Assembly (NCBI GenBank): GCA_015179045.1
Contig: WHUZ01000051.1
Location: forward strand, 124,001-188,000
Direction of reading: 5' to 3'
DNA: 64,000 nt
Origin: Kalaharituber pfeilii
Lineage: Eukaryota > Ascomycota > Pezizomycetes > Pezizales > Pezizaceae
A program made the position numbers and the translations under genes. This document shows positions 12,362 to 24,139 of this stretch, in pieces. Below the pieces are notes generated by a model that made no database searches, was not told the DNA's origin, and saw nothing but the letters and a program-made list of their open reading frames with translations. The stretch's first letter is position 1. The number at the start of each line of letters is the position of its first letter.

Positions 12362-12803
12362 TAGATCTTTGGGGGTAGAGAGGTTCTTGCTCTTCTCCTC
12401 ATCTCCCTCAAATAGAGGGAAATCAAGTATAAGATTTCTCAACTTGGAAACAGTTTGAGCCCATAGCAATTGCATATTGATGTATATACATAAACTGCTT
12501 ATCCACCTCTTTGCACACCGGCCATTTAGTGAAGAATCAAGTCCTGGGCTGGAACCACAGTTCCATTCAAGACTGCTGCCATATGAGACCTAGCAAGAAC
12601 CAAAAACAGAGCCAGATACTTACCAAAGAAGGGGAACAGAGCAAGGCTACCGGGGGTATTCCTCCAATCGCTCATTAAATCCGTGGTAATGTTCTGGTTC
12701 CATATAATTGAATTCGAGTGGAACTAGAATAACCTGTTTTTAATTTTTGCTTGCTCTCTGTTTTTTTCTACGTGCACGGGGGTGGCGGTGATAGTGGCTA
12801 TCA

Positions 12804-13107
12804 TCAACCGGCTGTTGTTGGACCATAGGTAGAATAAGGACACTGCAGCCATGGTTGCGACAGGCGAGGGCGTGGTCGAGGACGTGAGCAAGAATACAGG
12901 TAGGTGCTGTTGTGGTTGGTGTTGGGAGAGCTCATGGTGGGGTGGTTGCCGGGGGAGTTGAACTCTGTAGCGCTAGAGCTACTAGAATCACCTGGGGTTG
13001 CCTCCACACGAGCCGCTACGCCTATAAAGTCCAATTCAGGGCCAGCTGGGTTGAAATTAAAGTTGCCGAAGTTAGAGTTGGAGGTTGATGAGGTTTGAAG
13101 CAGCAAC
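12804..13107 (-). pseudogene. Orphan low-complexity exon, unknown gene
   Basis: On the minus strand an exon-like open frame of about 100 codons (containing NFNPAGPELDFIGVAARVEA and a run of Ser, Asn and Pro) begins right after a textbook acceptor, TTTTTTCAAACAG, at 13108-13110. A consensus donor GTGAGT lies upstream at about 13633. The candidate intron between them is 526 bp, but 448 bp of it is a MITE; without it the intron would be about 76 bp. The frames of the two candidate exons do not join cleanly, so the gene is broken or misread. The product is not recognised. Confidence 0.25.
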
Positions 13108-13127
13108 CTGTTTGAAAAAATAAATTA

Positions 13128-13575
13128 GAGACCTTTCGCAAAGAAGCTCTAGATCTTCCCGACCCCTGCGGTGCCCCTATTAGTTACATAATGAAGTTTG
13201 TCGCAGCAGAAAACTGGATACGAGAACACGACCAAGCTTCACCCCCCTATTAAAGCTCTACAACTTTAACTCGGAATATCTCAACAACTACGGTAGCTAT
13301 GGCAAGGCGCAAGATATCCTGTGAATTCTAGAAGCCCTACTATTAACTCATGGGTTTGGAAGAGGAAACTGGGCATTTAGCTAAGTACTCCCGCTGGCAC
13401 TGAAGTAACAAGTGCACGGTGGAGCTCATAATCGATAAGCGCTATCTCTGTTTTTCTGCTGTCGCTTTTCCCTAGAGCCTATACGAAAGGTCTTTTGGCA
13501 CTCTAGAGCGTACAACGGTAGACCCCTAGGTTTCTAGGCATTTGGAAAACTCTAAAGCTTCTTGCAAAAGGTCTC
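13128..13575. mobile_element. MITE with GAGACCTTT termini
   Basis: 448 bp with imperfect inverted ends GAGACCTTTCGCAAAGAAGC and its complement, flanked by TA at 13126-13127 and 13576-13577. No coding capacity. It lies inside the candidate intron described for the minus-strand exon at 12804-13107. Confidence 0.7.
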
Positions 13576-13960
13576 TATTTCAGGTTGACTATGAAGGATA
13601 GTGTCATTCTGTAGATCCCGAGCTTTTACTCACCTCAGTTGGCAACATCACTGGCGGTATCATTTGCGCCTATTCTGTAAGGCTGGTGGAGTGCTGCAGA
13701 GCGGCAGCCGGGGGGGTTATCTCGCAACGTCGAGAGATGATACAACTGTAGATGCTATAGATGTGAATTTTTCGCCGTTTTTCCTTCATAATCGCATTCA
13801 GCGCGGTCGATTTAGTCCATAATTAATTCGCCGCACGTATCAGAGGTATATTCTGTGAGTTATTGTTTGCTGAAACGGGACACTCGGTGGTGGTAGTCTA
13901 GTTCCTTCCTTCAGGTAGTAACATTGGTTTTGTATATCACGCTGCCTACCTACAATAACT

Positions 13961-14178
13961 AGGCGGAGAATGGGGAGGAGTATGACGTTTTGGAGAATTT
14001 CTTCGCTGGGGTCAAGTTCTAGAAGCTAGGAGAGCGGGGGCGATGGCGCGTGGGGGCCATGTACGTAGAGAGTTAGTTTAGCCTGTCTCCGGGCTATGAG
14101 GGCTTGCCCAGGGACCCTGCCATGGCCAAGTGCTACAAGCGGGGTTATGTGATTAAAAAAAAAAAAAAAAAAAAAAAA
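13961..14178 (+). mobile_element. 5'-truncated LINE/retroposon with 14-bp target duplication
   Basis: The target TACCTACAATAACT is duplicated at 13947-13960 and 14179-14192. The 218-bp insert ends CAAGCGGGGTTATGTGATT followed by a poly-A run. The first bases can be read as the last codons of an ORF (AENGEEYDVLENFFAGVKF then stop), as expected for a truncated LINE. The tail CATGGC-n-ACAAGCGGGGT is shared with many short insertions downstream ('tail type B'). Confidence 0.85.
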
Positions 14179-14299
14179 TACCTACAATAACTGGGAATTG
14201 AACTGTCAGTAAGGAACATTCTCAACCTACCCGTGCCGGAAAGGGAGCTCGGGAGATTGAAGGACTTCCAGCTCGAAGATCCAAAGTGGATGTACCCAA

Positions 14300-14895
14300 G
14301 TGGTTGATCATTTTTTCCCTTGCTATAACGGATGCTCTCAGGCTGCTACATTCCGTTCCGTTACAGACCCCTCTTGCTATACCGGACGCACTAACAATAC
14401 CGGAGGAATTGCCAGGCTCTTGCACCCCTGTCTCCATACAAATAATATTTGCTATACTGATACTTATGCGTCCAATCTTGGCTGCCCCACCGTTGCATTC
14501 ACCTTGAACACGCTTACTAAACTTGACTTTACATAATTAGATTCAATTGTGATTGTCGATCCACTTCCAAATTAGGGAATTTCCATTATTTTTGCTGCCA
14601 TCCCTATGATATTGTATTTCTGCCAAGCATTTTATTTAATAACGGCCGGAGTTTACAGATCCGGTATGTTCAAGTCTTGAACCTCCTGCTCATTATGTTC
14701 CTCCTCTTCTAGATCACTCTCAGACTCATCCACCGAAGGCTCCTCAATTTCACTATATACAAGTGGTCTGGGGATGTCCATCTCTATTGCAGGTGGCTCG
14801 CCGGCATCTACTTCCACCAAAAGTGCTCTCCTTTTCTCTTTCCTAGCAGCAACAGCATTTAATATAGCTCTTCTTTTCTTGGTAGGACGAGCCAT
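14300..14895 (-). pseudogene. pogo-type element end with transposase C-terminal remnant
   Basis: An 80-codon minus frame from ATG 14895 to 14653 starts MARPTKKRRAILNAVAARKE and ends in a strongly acidic tail (SEIEEPSVDESESDLEEEEH). A basic block followed by an acidic tail is usual at the C-terminus of fungal pogo/Fot1-type DDE transposases. Just beyond its stop lie repeats GCTATAACGG and GCTATACCGGA (14300-14470), similar to the subterminal GCTATAACGAAA motifs of neighbouring pogo elements. The catalytic DDE part is absent. The assignment is inference. Confidence 0.4.
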
Positions 14896-15387
14896 TATGG
14901 TGAATGCCGGAATATCAGTAGAACTGCACATATCTAGTTAATATTCATAGATAAATAGAAGCTATGAAATTGCACTCACCTGTAGAAGCTTAATTCAAGT
15001 TGTCCGAAATTAAAAACCGTTGCGATGTGGAGATATGAGGTGCCCAAAAGTCTCAAGGGAAACAAAGAGAGTGGGCGAGCGGGGCAGCCTAAGCTACGGA
15101 GTACATGGGTCAGGAATTTGGTGTATTAGTCAGCAGGTGGCCGAATGCTTACTGGTGCACTCCACCATATATCGAAAAAATGGCCAGTGGAATGCATGAC
15201 TAATCAACTAGAAACTCCTAGTCAGTTTTGGCCCAGTTCCACAAGAAAGGGTGTGCTTGGATTGTCCCCGGATTCATTTGTGAACGAACGGGTTTCTTTT
15301 TGTTTTTGCAGTTCCACTCTTCTTTTTGCATAGTTGCTGCTTTTCTAACTTGAGGTTTGGCTTTGTAGGTAATTTTGCTTTTTGTTA

Positions 15388-15635
15388 TATTTTTTTTTTT
15401 TTATATCAGTACTCGCATGCCGCTATCGCGAGGTTAAATACATAATAAAAGGAAATGAGGTGAAATAAAGTAGAAGTCCTTCCCCAATCTCATAGAATAA
15501 AGTAGAAGTCCTTCTCCTATTCTCAGAATGAAAAGCAAAAGATTTTCCTACTCATCGAACCGTCTCATCAGCACCATCAGCGGGTCTCCGTCCTCGCTAG
15601 TCTTTTTCGGGGTCTTGATTCCCTCCTGCTTCAAC
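15388..15635 (-). mobile_element. 5'-truncated LINE inserted in a pogo element (tail type A)
   Basis: Relative to the related element at 22195-22878, about 250 bp are extra here, beginning with a T-run at 15391. Read on the minus strand it ends GCGGCATGCGAGTACTGATAT plus poly-A, the 'type A' LINE tail. Upstream of the tail a frame reads MLLKQEGIKTPKKTSEDGDP and then a stop, possibly the C-terminus of the LINE ORF. Confidence 0.6.
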
Positions 15636-16046
15636 AACATGATTGATTTTGTGCATCTGCATAGTACTTGATCAATACTTCTGTACTCTCAATTTTTGTA
15701 CTCTCCTCTTGTCCTACTCCATAAGGAGGAAAATCACAGAGTTAAAATCTGTTGCCGACTTCTAAATTCAGCTGCCAAGGACATGACTAATCATGCCACC
15801 CAATATTCTAAACGAAGTGTTGTCTTGCTATAACGAACCCCGCTATAGCGAAAACCTTGCTATACTGTACTGAGAATGTCGTGGTACCTTCATCCCATTT
15901 GCGCTCAAATGCCTCTTGCTATAACGAAATTCCAGCAAATAAAGGAATGGAAATAAGCTAGGTGTGAAGTTATGTATTTCTATCTACATACAAATTACTC
16001 TTGCTATAACGAAAAGCAGCTATGCAATACATGACTAATCAAAGTA

Positions 16047-16913
16047 CTCGGGGTTGCCAGTAAGTCTGTGGAATTATGCAGCGCCAAGGTACTCACGTGG
16101 ATTCACATGGTACTTCTGCTGCAGTTGTGATAGGTCAGTCAGTAAACAAGTTGAACGCGCGCGGTTGCAACAGAAAATAAACAGTAGATCATGAGAGCCC
16201 GGTATCGGTAGCTCTCTGTTTTCACGTCTGATTGCTCTCTATCAGCAGCTTCAGCTCAATAGGTAGGTTTGATAGCTCTTCTACTATATCTAACTTCTTA
16301 GCTAACTTAATGGTTTTTCTATTAGTGTTGACAGTCCTCTGCTAGCACTAGTACTCCGCTGGGCACGAGAACAGTACTATGGGAGAATTCCTTCTCTCAA
16401 AGCCGGAAATCTTAAGAAAGAACTGTACTTGTATGATGTAGGTTAGGAGAAAGGAGCAGAATCTCCGTCCTGCCCCTCCTTACATACAAGTATACAGGAT
16501 ATGACACATACCCCCCCCTCTTTCAGCAACAGCCTGATGGGGAGGCGACGCCTATTGATTTTCACTTGTGGTATGAGTTTTTTTTTTTTTTTTTATTTCT
16601 TCCTACAAGTTTCAAGTTTTTTGAGTTTTTCAAGTGCGTTCCATGGTTGCAATATTTTTTTTTTTGAGTCGTTTTACGAAATTTTTGCATTTTCTCATAT
16701 ATTAGTATTGTCGTGTATATAGCATTTTATCATACTAAAAGTCTGTGGAAAAATTTTGCGGGTTTCCCATACAAAAATTTCCACAGACTTTTCGTCCTTT
16801 TTTACACCACTTTTCCTTGGCTCCATAGGCCTCATAGCAACAGAAGTACCACGTGAATCCACGTGAGTATCTTGGCTCTGCATAATTCCACAGACTTATG
16901 CCGCACCCCCGAG
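16047..16913. mobile_element. TIR element, about 80-bp inverted ends, TA duplication, nested in pogo copy
   Basis: Left end 16047 (CTCGGGG...AGTCTGTGGAATTATGC) and right end 16913 are inverted over about 80 bp, including ACTCACGTGGATTCAC. TA flanks both sides (16045-16046, 16914-16915). An internal palindrome AGTCTGTGGAAA / TTTCCACAGACT lies at about 16739-16793. No coding frame. It interrupts the pogo-family sequence around it. Confidence 0.7.
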
Positions 16914-17349
16914 TACATGTCCATTGTCACCTCTGAATCTCCTACTCATGCCTTCCACACTTACTATAATTATATTAGTATCACACCTTTTTATCCACAA
17001 AAAAATTCTTTTAGAATTTCTTTTTATATTTTTGGCTCTAATCTCTTTTTGCATAATTGTTGCTTTTCTACCTTCCTCAATGCCAAACACATTCTTCTCC
17101 GAGTATGTTGATATATATATTTACAATTTTCATATTCAACTACTCTCTAATTTGTAGAAATATTTCCTACTTGGATTAATTTCCTTCGATAGTGAAATTG
17201 TGGAATTAAAGTCTATTGCTGAAAGTTCAGAGTTCTGACAGATTTGCCACTCAATATGCTATAACGAAACCTTGATATAACGAATGAAAATGGCCGAATT
17301 TTTGCCGTTTGTGATAGCAAGGTAAGATTTTATTCAAAGTTGCTCTGTA

Positions 17350-17467
17350 CATTGATCGCTAGTCTAAAAAGTATTGGAACGGCTGACTCGCGAATAATTA
17401 GTCAGCCGTTCCAATACCTTTTAAGTATTCGTGAGTCAGCCATTCCAATAATTTTTGGACCAGCGAG
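17350..17467. mobile_element. 118-bp foldback MITE
   Basis: Almost the whole element is self-complementary (GTATTGGAACGGCTGACTC against GAGTCAGCCATTCCAATAA), with TA on each side (17348-17349, 17468-17469). Short Tc1/mariner-like MITE. Confidence 0.8.
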
Positions 17468-17748
17468 TACATCCACAATGGGTATTTGTTGCGGAATCAA
17501 CTGTCTCGTAGCATAATTCTTGTGGCAGTGATCGCTGCAAGGATTAAATCTGAATTAAAATACCGTAAGCAGATAGCGCTATATAAAATACTTCGCTGTT
17601 TCTCAGTATACCTCGCCCAAAAACTCTAGGGATAAATATTCAAAAGTTTCTCCTCTGTATGGTTCGATTTCGCTACGCTTTCTAATATATCTACTCTCCG
17701 TTTAAAATTTATTCTGAGTGACCCCGCCCCCCCAGCTTTGTACATAGA

Positions 17749-17779
<31 letters not shown>

Positions 17780-17939
17780 AGAAGAAGTATTCATGGACTA
17801 TCATCCCATATTCACAAGCGTATATGCTCAAACGAGCCGTCTCTAGCCATGTTGCTATACTAGTAAGCTCCCGTGGCCCCCCAGCAAGGTAACTCTGGAA
17901 AATAGAGGCTAATTCCGGTGTCTTCCCCCCCCCGCAACA

Positions 17940-18755
17940 CCGCATTGGAAAGGTGGCTGGACGGCAATATGGACCACATGCCCGCTTACCCGCACACCTC
18001 TTCGATCACGGAAAATTGCGTCAAAATTGTTTCTTATACGCCGTACAAAGCAAAAATCTATTATTTGCCGCCCCACCAACACGCCTCCCCCTGTCGAGAT
18101 TTTCCAAAAACAATAGAAACCTGACAAAAGCCTAGATTTTCCGATTCAAAGAAAAACCATTTTCTCCGCCCGTAAAGGTTTATCACTGAACATCTGAATA
18201 CCCCTATTGGATCTCCCGTTTCTAATGCAATACCCGTATGCTTCATCTTGGCTCCAATTCCCGCACCCGGCTCACTCGCTCAACTCCTCATCCCAGCACC
18301 CATGCCTCCAGTAATCTACCGCTGCAGCACATACCGCATTCCGCAAAATATAACCAAAGTCCCCCAATCTCACTTCCGCATCCTGCATCCGGGATGGAGA
18401 GTCGACGTAATTTCCCATCGGAAACACGAAATCCGGGACACGACACTTCCGGACATGGTCCGCAAGATTGGAGGGTCAGATCGTTATGCAGGAAAAAGAA
18501 AGAAAAAAAATGTACATGGGGTATTTATTTGTTTTGGGGACCCTCCGCACTGCGAAATATTATTCCGACGCCTGGGGCTTGAGGATGGCGGGAATGCGGT
18601 GTATTGAATTGTACGTATTGAGCGATAGGGAGGTTGCGGTATTGGATTATGTTGAGGTCTCGGTTACCGGTGGTAAAAAGCTGGATTCAATGGCTACGCG
18701 TTGCAGAAACTCTGGAAAAACCGCAAGACTAGAAATGAAGTGGTGGAGGTTCTAG
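17940..18755 (+). pseudogene. Possible decayed gene, product unknown
   Basis: Three overlapping frames give protein-like sequence in succession: 17953-18124; 18170-18607 (containing NTPIGSPVSNAIPV and MPPVIYRCSTYRIPQ); and 18595-18755 (ELYVLSDREVAVLDYVEV). This looks like one reading path broken by frameshifts and stops. I do not recognise a family. It could be chance. Confidence 0.25.
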
Positions 18756-19116
18756 GGTAAAGTTGAGCAAGGAGGGATACAGCATAGAATCTATTTCAGA
18801 AACGCTCAATGAGAAGCCGGGAAATATCATAGTCTTTCTATATTCTACTGAGCAAGGACGAGTTCCGCACAACCATATACCCCCTTGCAAAGGCGAAAGC
18901 GTAAAAAATGTAAGAATCTAATTTAATCTATCGTAACGACCCAATACACAACGCAGAATTACCGGAAAATATAGATGACTTGGACGATTACTGAGGTAGG
19001 AATACTTTGTTGAGGTGAAACTCTCTGCAACGAGGTTTCCCGCTCCGCTATAGGCACTGCCCTAAGGGCAAGGATTATGCTTGTAGCGAGAGTTGGACTA
19101 ACCACCACGTGGGAAG

Positions 19117-21414
19117 TTAATCAAACCTTAGTATAACATAGTCCTCCGTCCTCCCGTGTGCATGGCATACCACCCACCCGTCCCCCACGCCCCTCACGGT
19201 CGTGAACGCGCACCTCGGCAGCTGCACATGCCGCCGCAGGGGTAAGCTGGCCGGCGGCTCAAACTCGCGGGTGAGGTACGGGACCATGGCGTGCATGTGG
19301 GGCAGCACGCCCGTGGGTGCGAACGACGTGTTCAGGCGCCCGCGGTGCGTGTACAGCTGGAAAGGCCAGCCGGCGGTATTGTGGACGCCGGCCTGTGGGC
19401 GGAGGCGTGGCATTTCGGCGCCTGCGATGCATGTATTGCCGTCGGAGTCGGAGTCGTAGCTGGGGAGGGCGACCCGCGTGGGGAACACGCGTGGCAGCTC
19501 GCCCCGAATGTAAAAGTCCCACTTGATGGCGCCGTGAGGGTCGGGGTACAGGTCAACCTGGAGGACATGGGGCGGGGAGGCCTCGAGGAGGTTGCGGGTG
19601 CGCAGGAAGCTGGTGAGCCCTTCCTTGGTCGTCGGGATGGTGTAGGTCAGCGTCGCGGCGGCGTCACGGTAGTGATAGTGCCCGGATACGCCCGTTGGGA
19701 GTGCGAATGAGAGGCTGAGGGTGATGTGATCCGGGCGGTAGATGCCAAGCAGCTGGCTGAGCGGGCAATCGTATAAATCCCCTGCACCTGGATACTGTCA
19801 TGCGGGCGCGGTTAACATTGGAGACATATACAGGTGGTCAGGGAATGCAAGCTTACGTTTGGGCGAAAGTGCCAGCACACCTCCCGCACGCCCCACAGCG
19901 CCACGCTGGCGATCTTCACAGGACTCTCGCCAGCGCCCCAGCAAGGCGCAAGCTTGTATATGTCCACCCTTGCGGGCGGCAACGGCTGAGGCCCCGGGCC
20001 GTCATCGTCCGGCGCCTTCGGATTCCACCATGGGGCTTCCACGCAGTGGAAGAAGAAGCGTCCGTCGCGGTCCGCGCCCAGTGCGCCGTCCTCGGTGTTC
20101 CGCACTGCCTGCGTGTGCGGCACGAGGTCCTGCGGGGTCATCACGCCCGCGCCGCACAGCCGCACCACGACGATGTTAACGTGACCCGCCGGGGCACCGC
20201 CTGCCGCGGGCGGGCGGCCCACCTTGTACACAGCGTAGTGCTGGTTGACTGCGGCAGAGCAGGCCGCCGGGGGCACGAACAGATCGTGAGCGAAGCTGCG
20301 GACAGGCCAGGTCTGCAGCACCGGAAAGTTCGCGCGGGGGCCCGACCGGCCAGCGCCGAGGCCGGTGTCGACGACCGCAAGCATCGTGGGGGCCGAGAAC
20401 AGCTCGCGGGCTGCCGCGGTGTCCCAATAAGGCCCGAGGGTGCCATTGTGCCAGTAGGGTGAATTCGCTCCCAGCCCCTCGCACCAGTGGGATGAACCGT
20501 CCCGGATCGGGCTGTGAATGCCGCCTGGATACGGTCTCAGCCGGAAGTCCCACAGGTCGTGCAACGTCGCGGTAGACACCAGCAAGCGCCCGGACTGGGC
20601 CGCCAGCAGGTGGCCGACCTCGCACGCGGCTGCGGCAGCGCGCGCGTGGAAGCTGCGCCAGCGGAGGTAGTGCCGCGCGGGGGGACTGAGGCCGACGTCC
20701 CAGGCTTTGTCCCAGGAGCACAGCGAGCCGCTCTGCGTCTCCGGTGGCAGCACGTACGACGGGCCCGGCCGCGCGCAAACGCCCGGCGCGCGGCGCGCGA
20801 GCTCGGCCAGCGCGAGCGCCATCTCCGCGCGGAAGTCGATCGTGCGGGAGGCGGCCGCGTACGCGTGCGTCGGCGCGGCGTCGCGGTCCAGCGGGCGGAT
20901 CTCGATGGCCGCGGCCGTGAGCGGGGTGTGGCCGCCGGTGGCGGTAATCAGGACGGCGGGGTCGGTGGAGATAACGGCGCCGCGCACGTCCGCGGCGGTG
21001 AACACTGCGGAGCTCGTTGGGCGGCGGCGCCGGAAGCGGTCGCGGCGCTTGCAGACCCTGGAGCTCGGGCGGTTGCTAGTCAGCACGGCGCCGAGCCAGC
21101 CCACGTCCATCCCGCGGGGTCACATTGGTTTTGGATCTGTTGTTTATTTCTCGCCACCGAACTGAGGAAGCAATATGTACGCACCTGTCGAACACCTCTC
21201 GCGCACGCATGCGACGCGCCCCCGCACCATGCAGCAACCCGCTCCCGAAAAACGCCCGCACCGCCTCCGTGCACACCGCCTCGCTCGTGAACACCGCGTG
21301 GTGGAGTCTGTCGACCTGGCGCAGGCTAAGCACGTCCCGCGGCGTGAGCTGTCCCACGATCTGGAACACGATTTCCAGTGGCAGCAATGCGAGCAGCAGC
21401 GGCGACGACTTCAT
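19117..21414 (-). CDS. F-box protein
   Basis: Likely substrate-recognition subunit of an SCF ubiquitin ligase. ATG at 21414. Exons 21414-21185, 21057-19857 and 19794-19117; introns of 127 bp (donor GTGCGT, acceptor CTCCAG) and 62 bp (donor GTAAGC, acceptor GACAG) keep frame; about 702 residues. The N-terminus LLPLEIVFQIVGQLTPRDVL, then SLRQVDRLHHAVFTSEA, is a typical F-box (LP-x-E/I-hxxI-hxxL-x-P-x-Dhh). The rest is a long fungal-type C-terminal region without WD40 or LRR repeats that I can see; substrate unknown. An earlier acceptor (ACTAG, adding six codons) would also keep frame. The exons are far richer in G+C than the surroundings. The tandem-array breakpoint lies in its first exon, and truncated copies of its start recur at 36559 and 53608. 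Confidence 0.85.
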
Positions 21415-21959
21415 GGCGGGAACCGATGGAGGTTTGGAAGTATCAGCTGCGCTGGCGGCTGTGGGGGTTTTGTTTGAGGCTCAAAGCTGAGGCTCAAGCT
21501 CAGGTCCGGCTTGGCAACGCCCGTCTAAACTGTTTTGAACACAGTCAGAGCGACTGTCTTGGCGGCAACTGCCGATTGCGCACTCGAGTTTGCCGGTCGT
21601 AACCCTGCTCAATGCAAATTGATACCTGTTTGGCTATGAGAGACTACAAACACTATTTCACACGTCATTGACAATCTATATAAGTATGTATTGCATACCA
21701 AATAGGATTTATGTTCTATCTAATTAAAAAGTTTCCAAGACGAGCTCGAGGTGGCGACAGAGGTGCTGTTGTTTTTTTTTTGGTTGTCGACGGAGGTCGC
21801 ATAACCGCGCATACAGGGTACCAGCCTACGACAGGAACAGCAAAGCGGACGATCGCTAAGAAGCAGAGCGACACATTGAAGCTGGGGTGAGATACAACCC
21901 AAATCTGGAAGTTGACAAGAACGCTTGGTAGGCCAGATTTCAAAAGGACTACTGGGTAA

Positions 21960-23467
21960 TTCACCACAATGCGCCGTACACCACGTCCCGACGCACATTT
22001 GACACCAAAACTGACTGCGCGCGGCAACATATATCTCAACCACCAGAATAGAATTTGGCATCCAGCTTATGGAGGGTTTAAATGAAGGACTAATCTTCAT
22101 ATTCCGCACCCTAGCTTCTTCAGAGATGATGTTTTGAAGGGGGTTATGATTCCCACCACACATTGGCATAGGCTTGGCATATGTTTTTTCACTACAGTCT
22201 ACCCTTGCTATAACGAAACTCGCTATAGCGAAAACTTTGCTATACCGAAAATTGAACGGAGGCATTATTCTATTTACACTCAAACACCTCTTGCTATAAC
22301 GAAAATCCACCAAATAACGAAACGAAAATTAGATTGAGTGAAAGTTATTTCTGTCTACATACAAATAATTCTTGCTATAACGAAAAATGGCTAGTGGAAT
22401 GCATGACTAATCAAGAACCACCCAATTGCACAACTAAAAACTCCCTAGTTAGTTTTGGCCCAATTCTACAAAAAAGGGTGTGCTTGGATTGTACCGGATT
22501 CATTGTGAAATGCTTTCGAACTGCGTGTAGGGTTTCTTTTTGTTTTTGCAGCTCCAGTCTTCTTTTTACATAGTTGCTGCTTTTCTAACCTGAGGTTCGG
22601 CTTTGTAGGTAATTTTGCTTCAACATGATTGATTTTTGCATCTACATAGTACCTGATCAATACTTCTGTACTCTCGATTTTTTCCTTCTCCGGTTATTTC
22701 CACAAGGAGGAAAATCACAGAGTTAAAATCTGTTGCCATAAATTCCTTAGGTACTCGTGGCTTCTAAATTCAGCTGCCAAGGACATGACTATTTTGCCAC
22801 AATATTCTATAACGAAACCTTGCTATAACGAAAAAAAAGTGCCAGATTTTTGGTTTTCGTTATAGAAAGGGTAGACTGTATAATACCACTAGTATTGAAT
22901 TCCAACTTCTCACACCTTGCATTAAAATTTGATAAAGACTACTAGTAGGACATTTGAGTGTCAATATCTTACCTTATTCAAAGATGTGCTCAGTGCACCG
23001 AGAAAATTTTTGAACAAGTGGTGGAGGTATTTACAAAATTCTTTTTTTTAATAGAGACTGCATGCAATAATTGTATCGGAAAACTAGCAGAAATGGCAAT
23101 TTGGTGCATTTAATAGCATCAGGCTAATCGAAGCACTAGTCATAAAGAGACCTATTGGAGAGACTCTCTGGCACATTATGGTGAGCGTTGACAGGAAGTA
23201 GTGCATTCTACCGTCCAGTTGCACTTTGTATGGGAATTCCATATACATGCATGCCAAGACTTGCAATGCAAAACTGATGGTGCTGTTAATTGATTACAAT
23301 GTCTGTTCAGAGCAAGTAGAGGTATTAGAGGTGAAGAATAACACTTTATTCCCCTGAAAAGCGCATGCAGAATTCTATTTCTGGTGGTTGAGATATATGT
23401 TGTCGCGCATGCTCAGTTTTGGTGTGAAACGTGCGTCGGGACGTGGTGCACGTCGGGTTGTGGTGAA
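21960..23467. mobile_element. TTCACCACAA-family TIR element, copy 1 (with nested pogo)
   Basis: Inverted ends of about 100 bp start at TTCACCACAA (21960) and end TTGTGGTGAA (23467). Removing the nested pogo MITE and its duplicated TA leaves about 822 bp, matching the relative at 10492-11306. Counterparts: 37145-39180 and 54193-56229, each holding the foldback element instead and with an eroded right end. Confidence 0.8.
22195..22878. mobile_element. pogo-like non-autonomous element, 684 bp
   Basis: Starts CAGTCTACCCTTGCTATAAC and ends GTTATAGAAAGGGTAGACTG, flanked by TA (22193-22194, 22879-22880). The empty site is preserved at the same place in copies 2 and 3 (CGCTATAGTATCACTGG). Subterminal GCTATAACGAAA words are repeated about six times, probably transposase binding sites. 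No transposase frame. Confidence 0.9.
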
Positions 23468-23539
23468 AGGCAATATATAGCACGAAAATTGACCTGTTCA
23501 CTCAAACCTGTCTAAAGCGGATAACCTGCCTTATTAGAT

Positions 23540-23602
23540 TTTTTTTTTTTTTTTTTTATTTCACGTGACCCCGCTTGTAGCTGTTCGCCATGGCAGGGCT
23601 GT
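23540..23602 (-). mobile_element. Ultra-short LINE-tail insertion (type B)
   Basis: Target CTTATTAGAT is duplicated at 23530-23539 and 23603-23612. The insert is a poly-T run plus about 45 bp reading, on the minus strand, CATGGCGAACAGCTACAAGC...GGTCACGTGAAAT-poly(A). Absent from copies 2 and 3. Confidence 0.85.
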
Positions 23603-23620
23603 CTTATTAGATGAACCCTC

Positions 23621-23974
23621 AGGACACGGAGTGGAGACACTGGCAGGCCTGATAGGTGGCAAAGGGTTACGGGCATGGCAGCACAAACTCGGCAGAATGG
23701 ACGGACCGGAGTGCAGGCGGTGCGGGGAAGAGGAGACCACTGAGCATGTACTCAGTGGATGCCGGGCATGGAAGTTGAAATGGCCAGGGGGGAAGGACGC
23801 ACTGCTCGCACCCCCGCAAGGGGGCGAAGGGGAAAGGGACCTGATAGCCGCGCTGATGGACTGGGTGGAACGATGAGATGGTTTCTCTTTCGTTTTCTCT
23901 TATTTTCTTCCTCTTTTTCCTGTAGTTAACATCGCCATAGCCCACAGGGCGGCACGCGATTAATGGTATATATA

Positions 23975-24007
<33 letters not shown>
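23621..24007 (+). mobile_element. 5'-truncated Tad1-like LINE with RT C-terminal end
   Basis: The open frame through 23876 ends with GPECRRCGEEETTEHVLSGC, the C-x2-C...H-x4-C zinc-knuckle found at the C-terminus of fungal Tad1-type LINE reverse transcriptases, and stops after ALMDWVER. It is followed by a 3' UTR, the words GCCATAGCCCACAGGGCGGC and poly-A. This copy defines 'tail type A' as a true LINE 3' end. Flanking AACCCTC/AACCTTC looks like the target duplication. The insertion is absent from copies 2 and 3, where GAACCCTCTGGTCCCG is uninterrupted. Confidence 0.8.
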
Positions 24008-24011
<4 letters not shown>

Positions 24012-24060
24012 CCGGTCCCGACGTTATCCAATAGAACAGGTTTGACTATATGTCCTCTTT

Positions 24061-24083
24061 CCAAGGGCGGCACGCGGTTAATG

Positions 24084-24136
<53 letters not shown>
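24061..24136 (+). mobile_element. Ultra-short LINE-tail insertion (type A) with about 53-nt poly-A
   Basis: Target TATGTCCTCTTT is duplicated at 24049-24060 and 24137-24148. Only 23 bp of LINE tail (ending GGCGGCACGCGGTTAATG) plus a run of about 53 A were inserted. The site is empty in copies 2 and 3. Confidence 0.9.

Positions 24137-24139
<3 letters not shown>

Larger units (their letters stand above)
15145..17330. mobile_element. Composite of pogo-family elements (GCTATAACGAAA repeats), interrupted
   Basis: Long stretches (15145-15380, 15635-15840, 15960-16040, 17020-17320) are similar to the complete 684-bp element at 22195-22878, including the words CTTGCTATAACGAAA and GGAATGCATGACTAATCAA. 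Two copies seem to lie nearly head to tail, meeting near 15830. Later insertions split them: a LINE fragment at about 15390-15635 and a TIR element at 16047-16913. No transposase frame remains. Confidence 0.6.

Noticed and set aside
19202..21500. Long plus-strand and alternate-frame minus ORFs (up to 258 aa) across the F-box locus
   Set aside because: They are shadows caused by high GC; the minus-strand frame with F-box motif and consistent introns explains the region.
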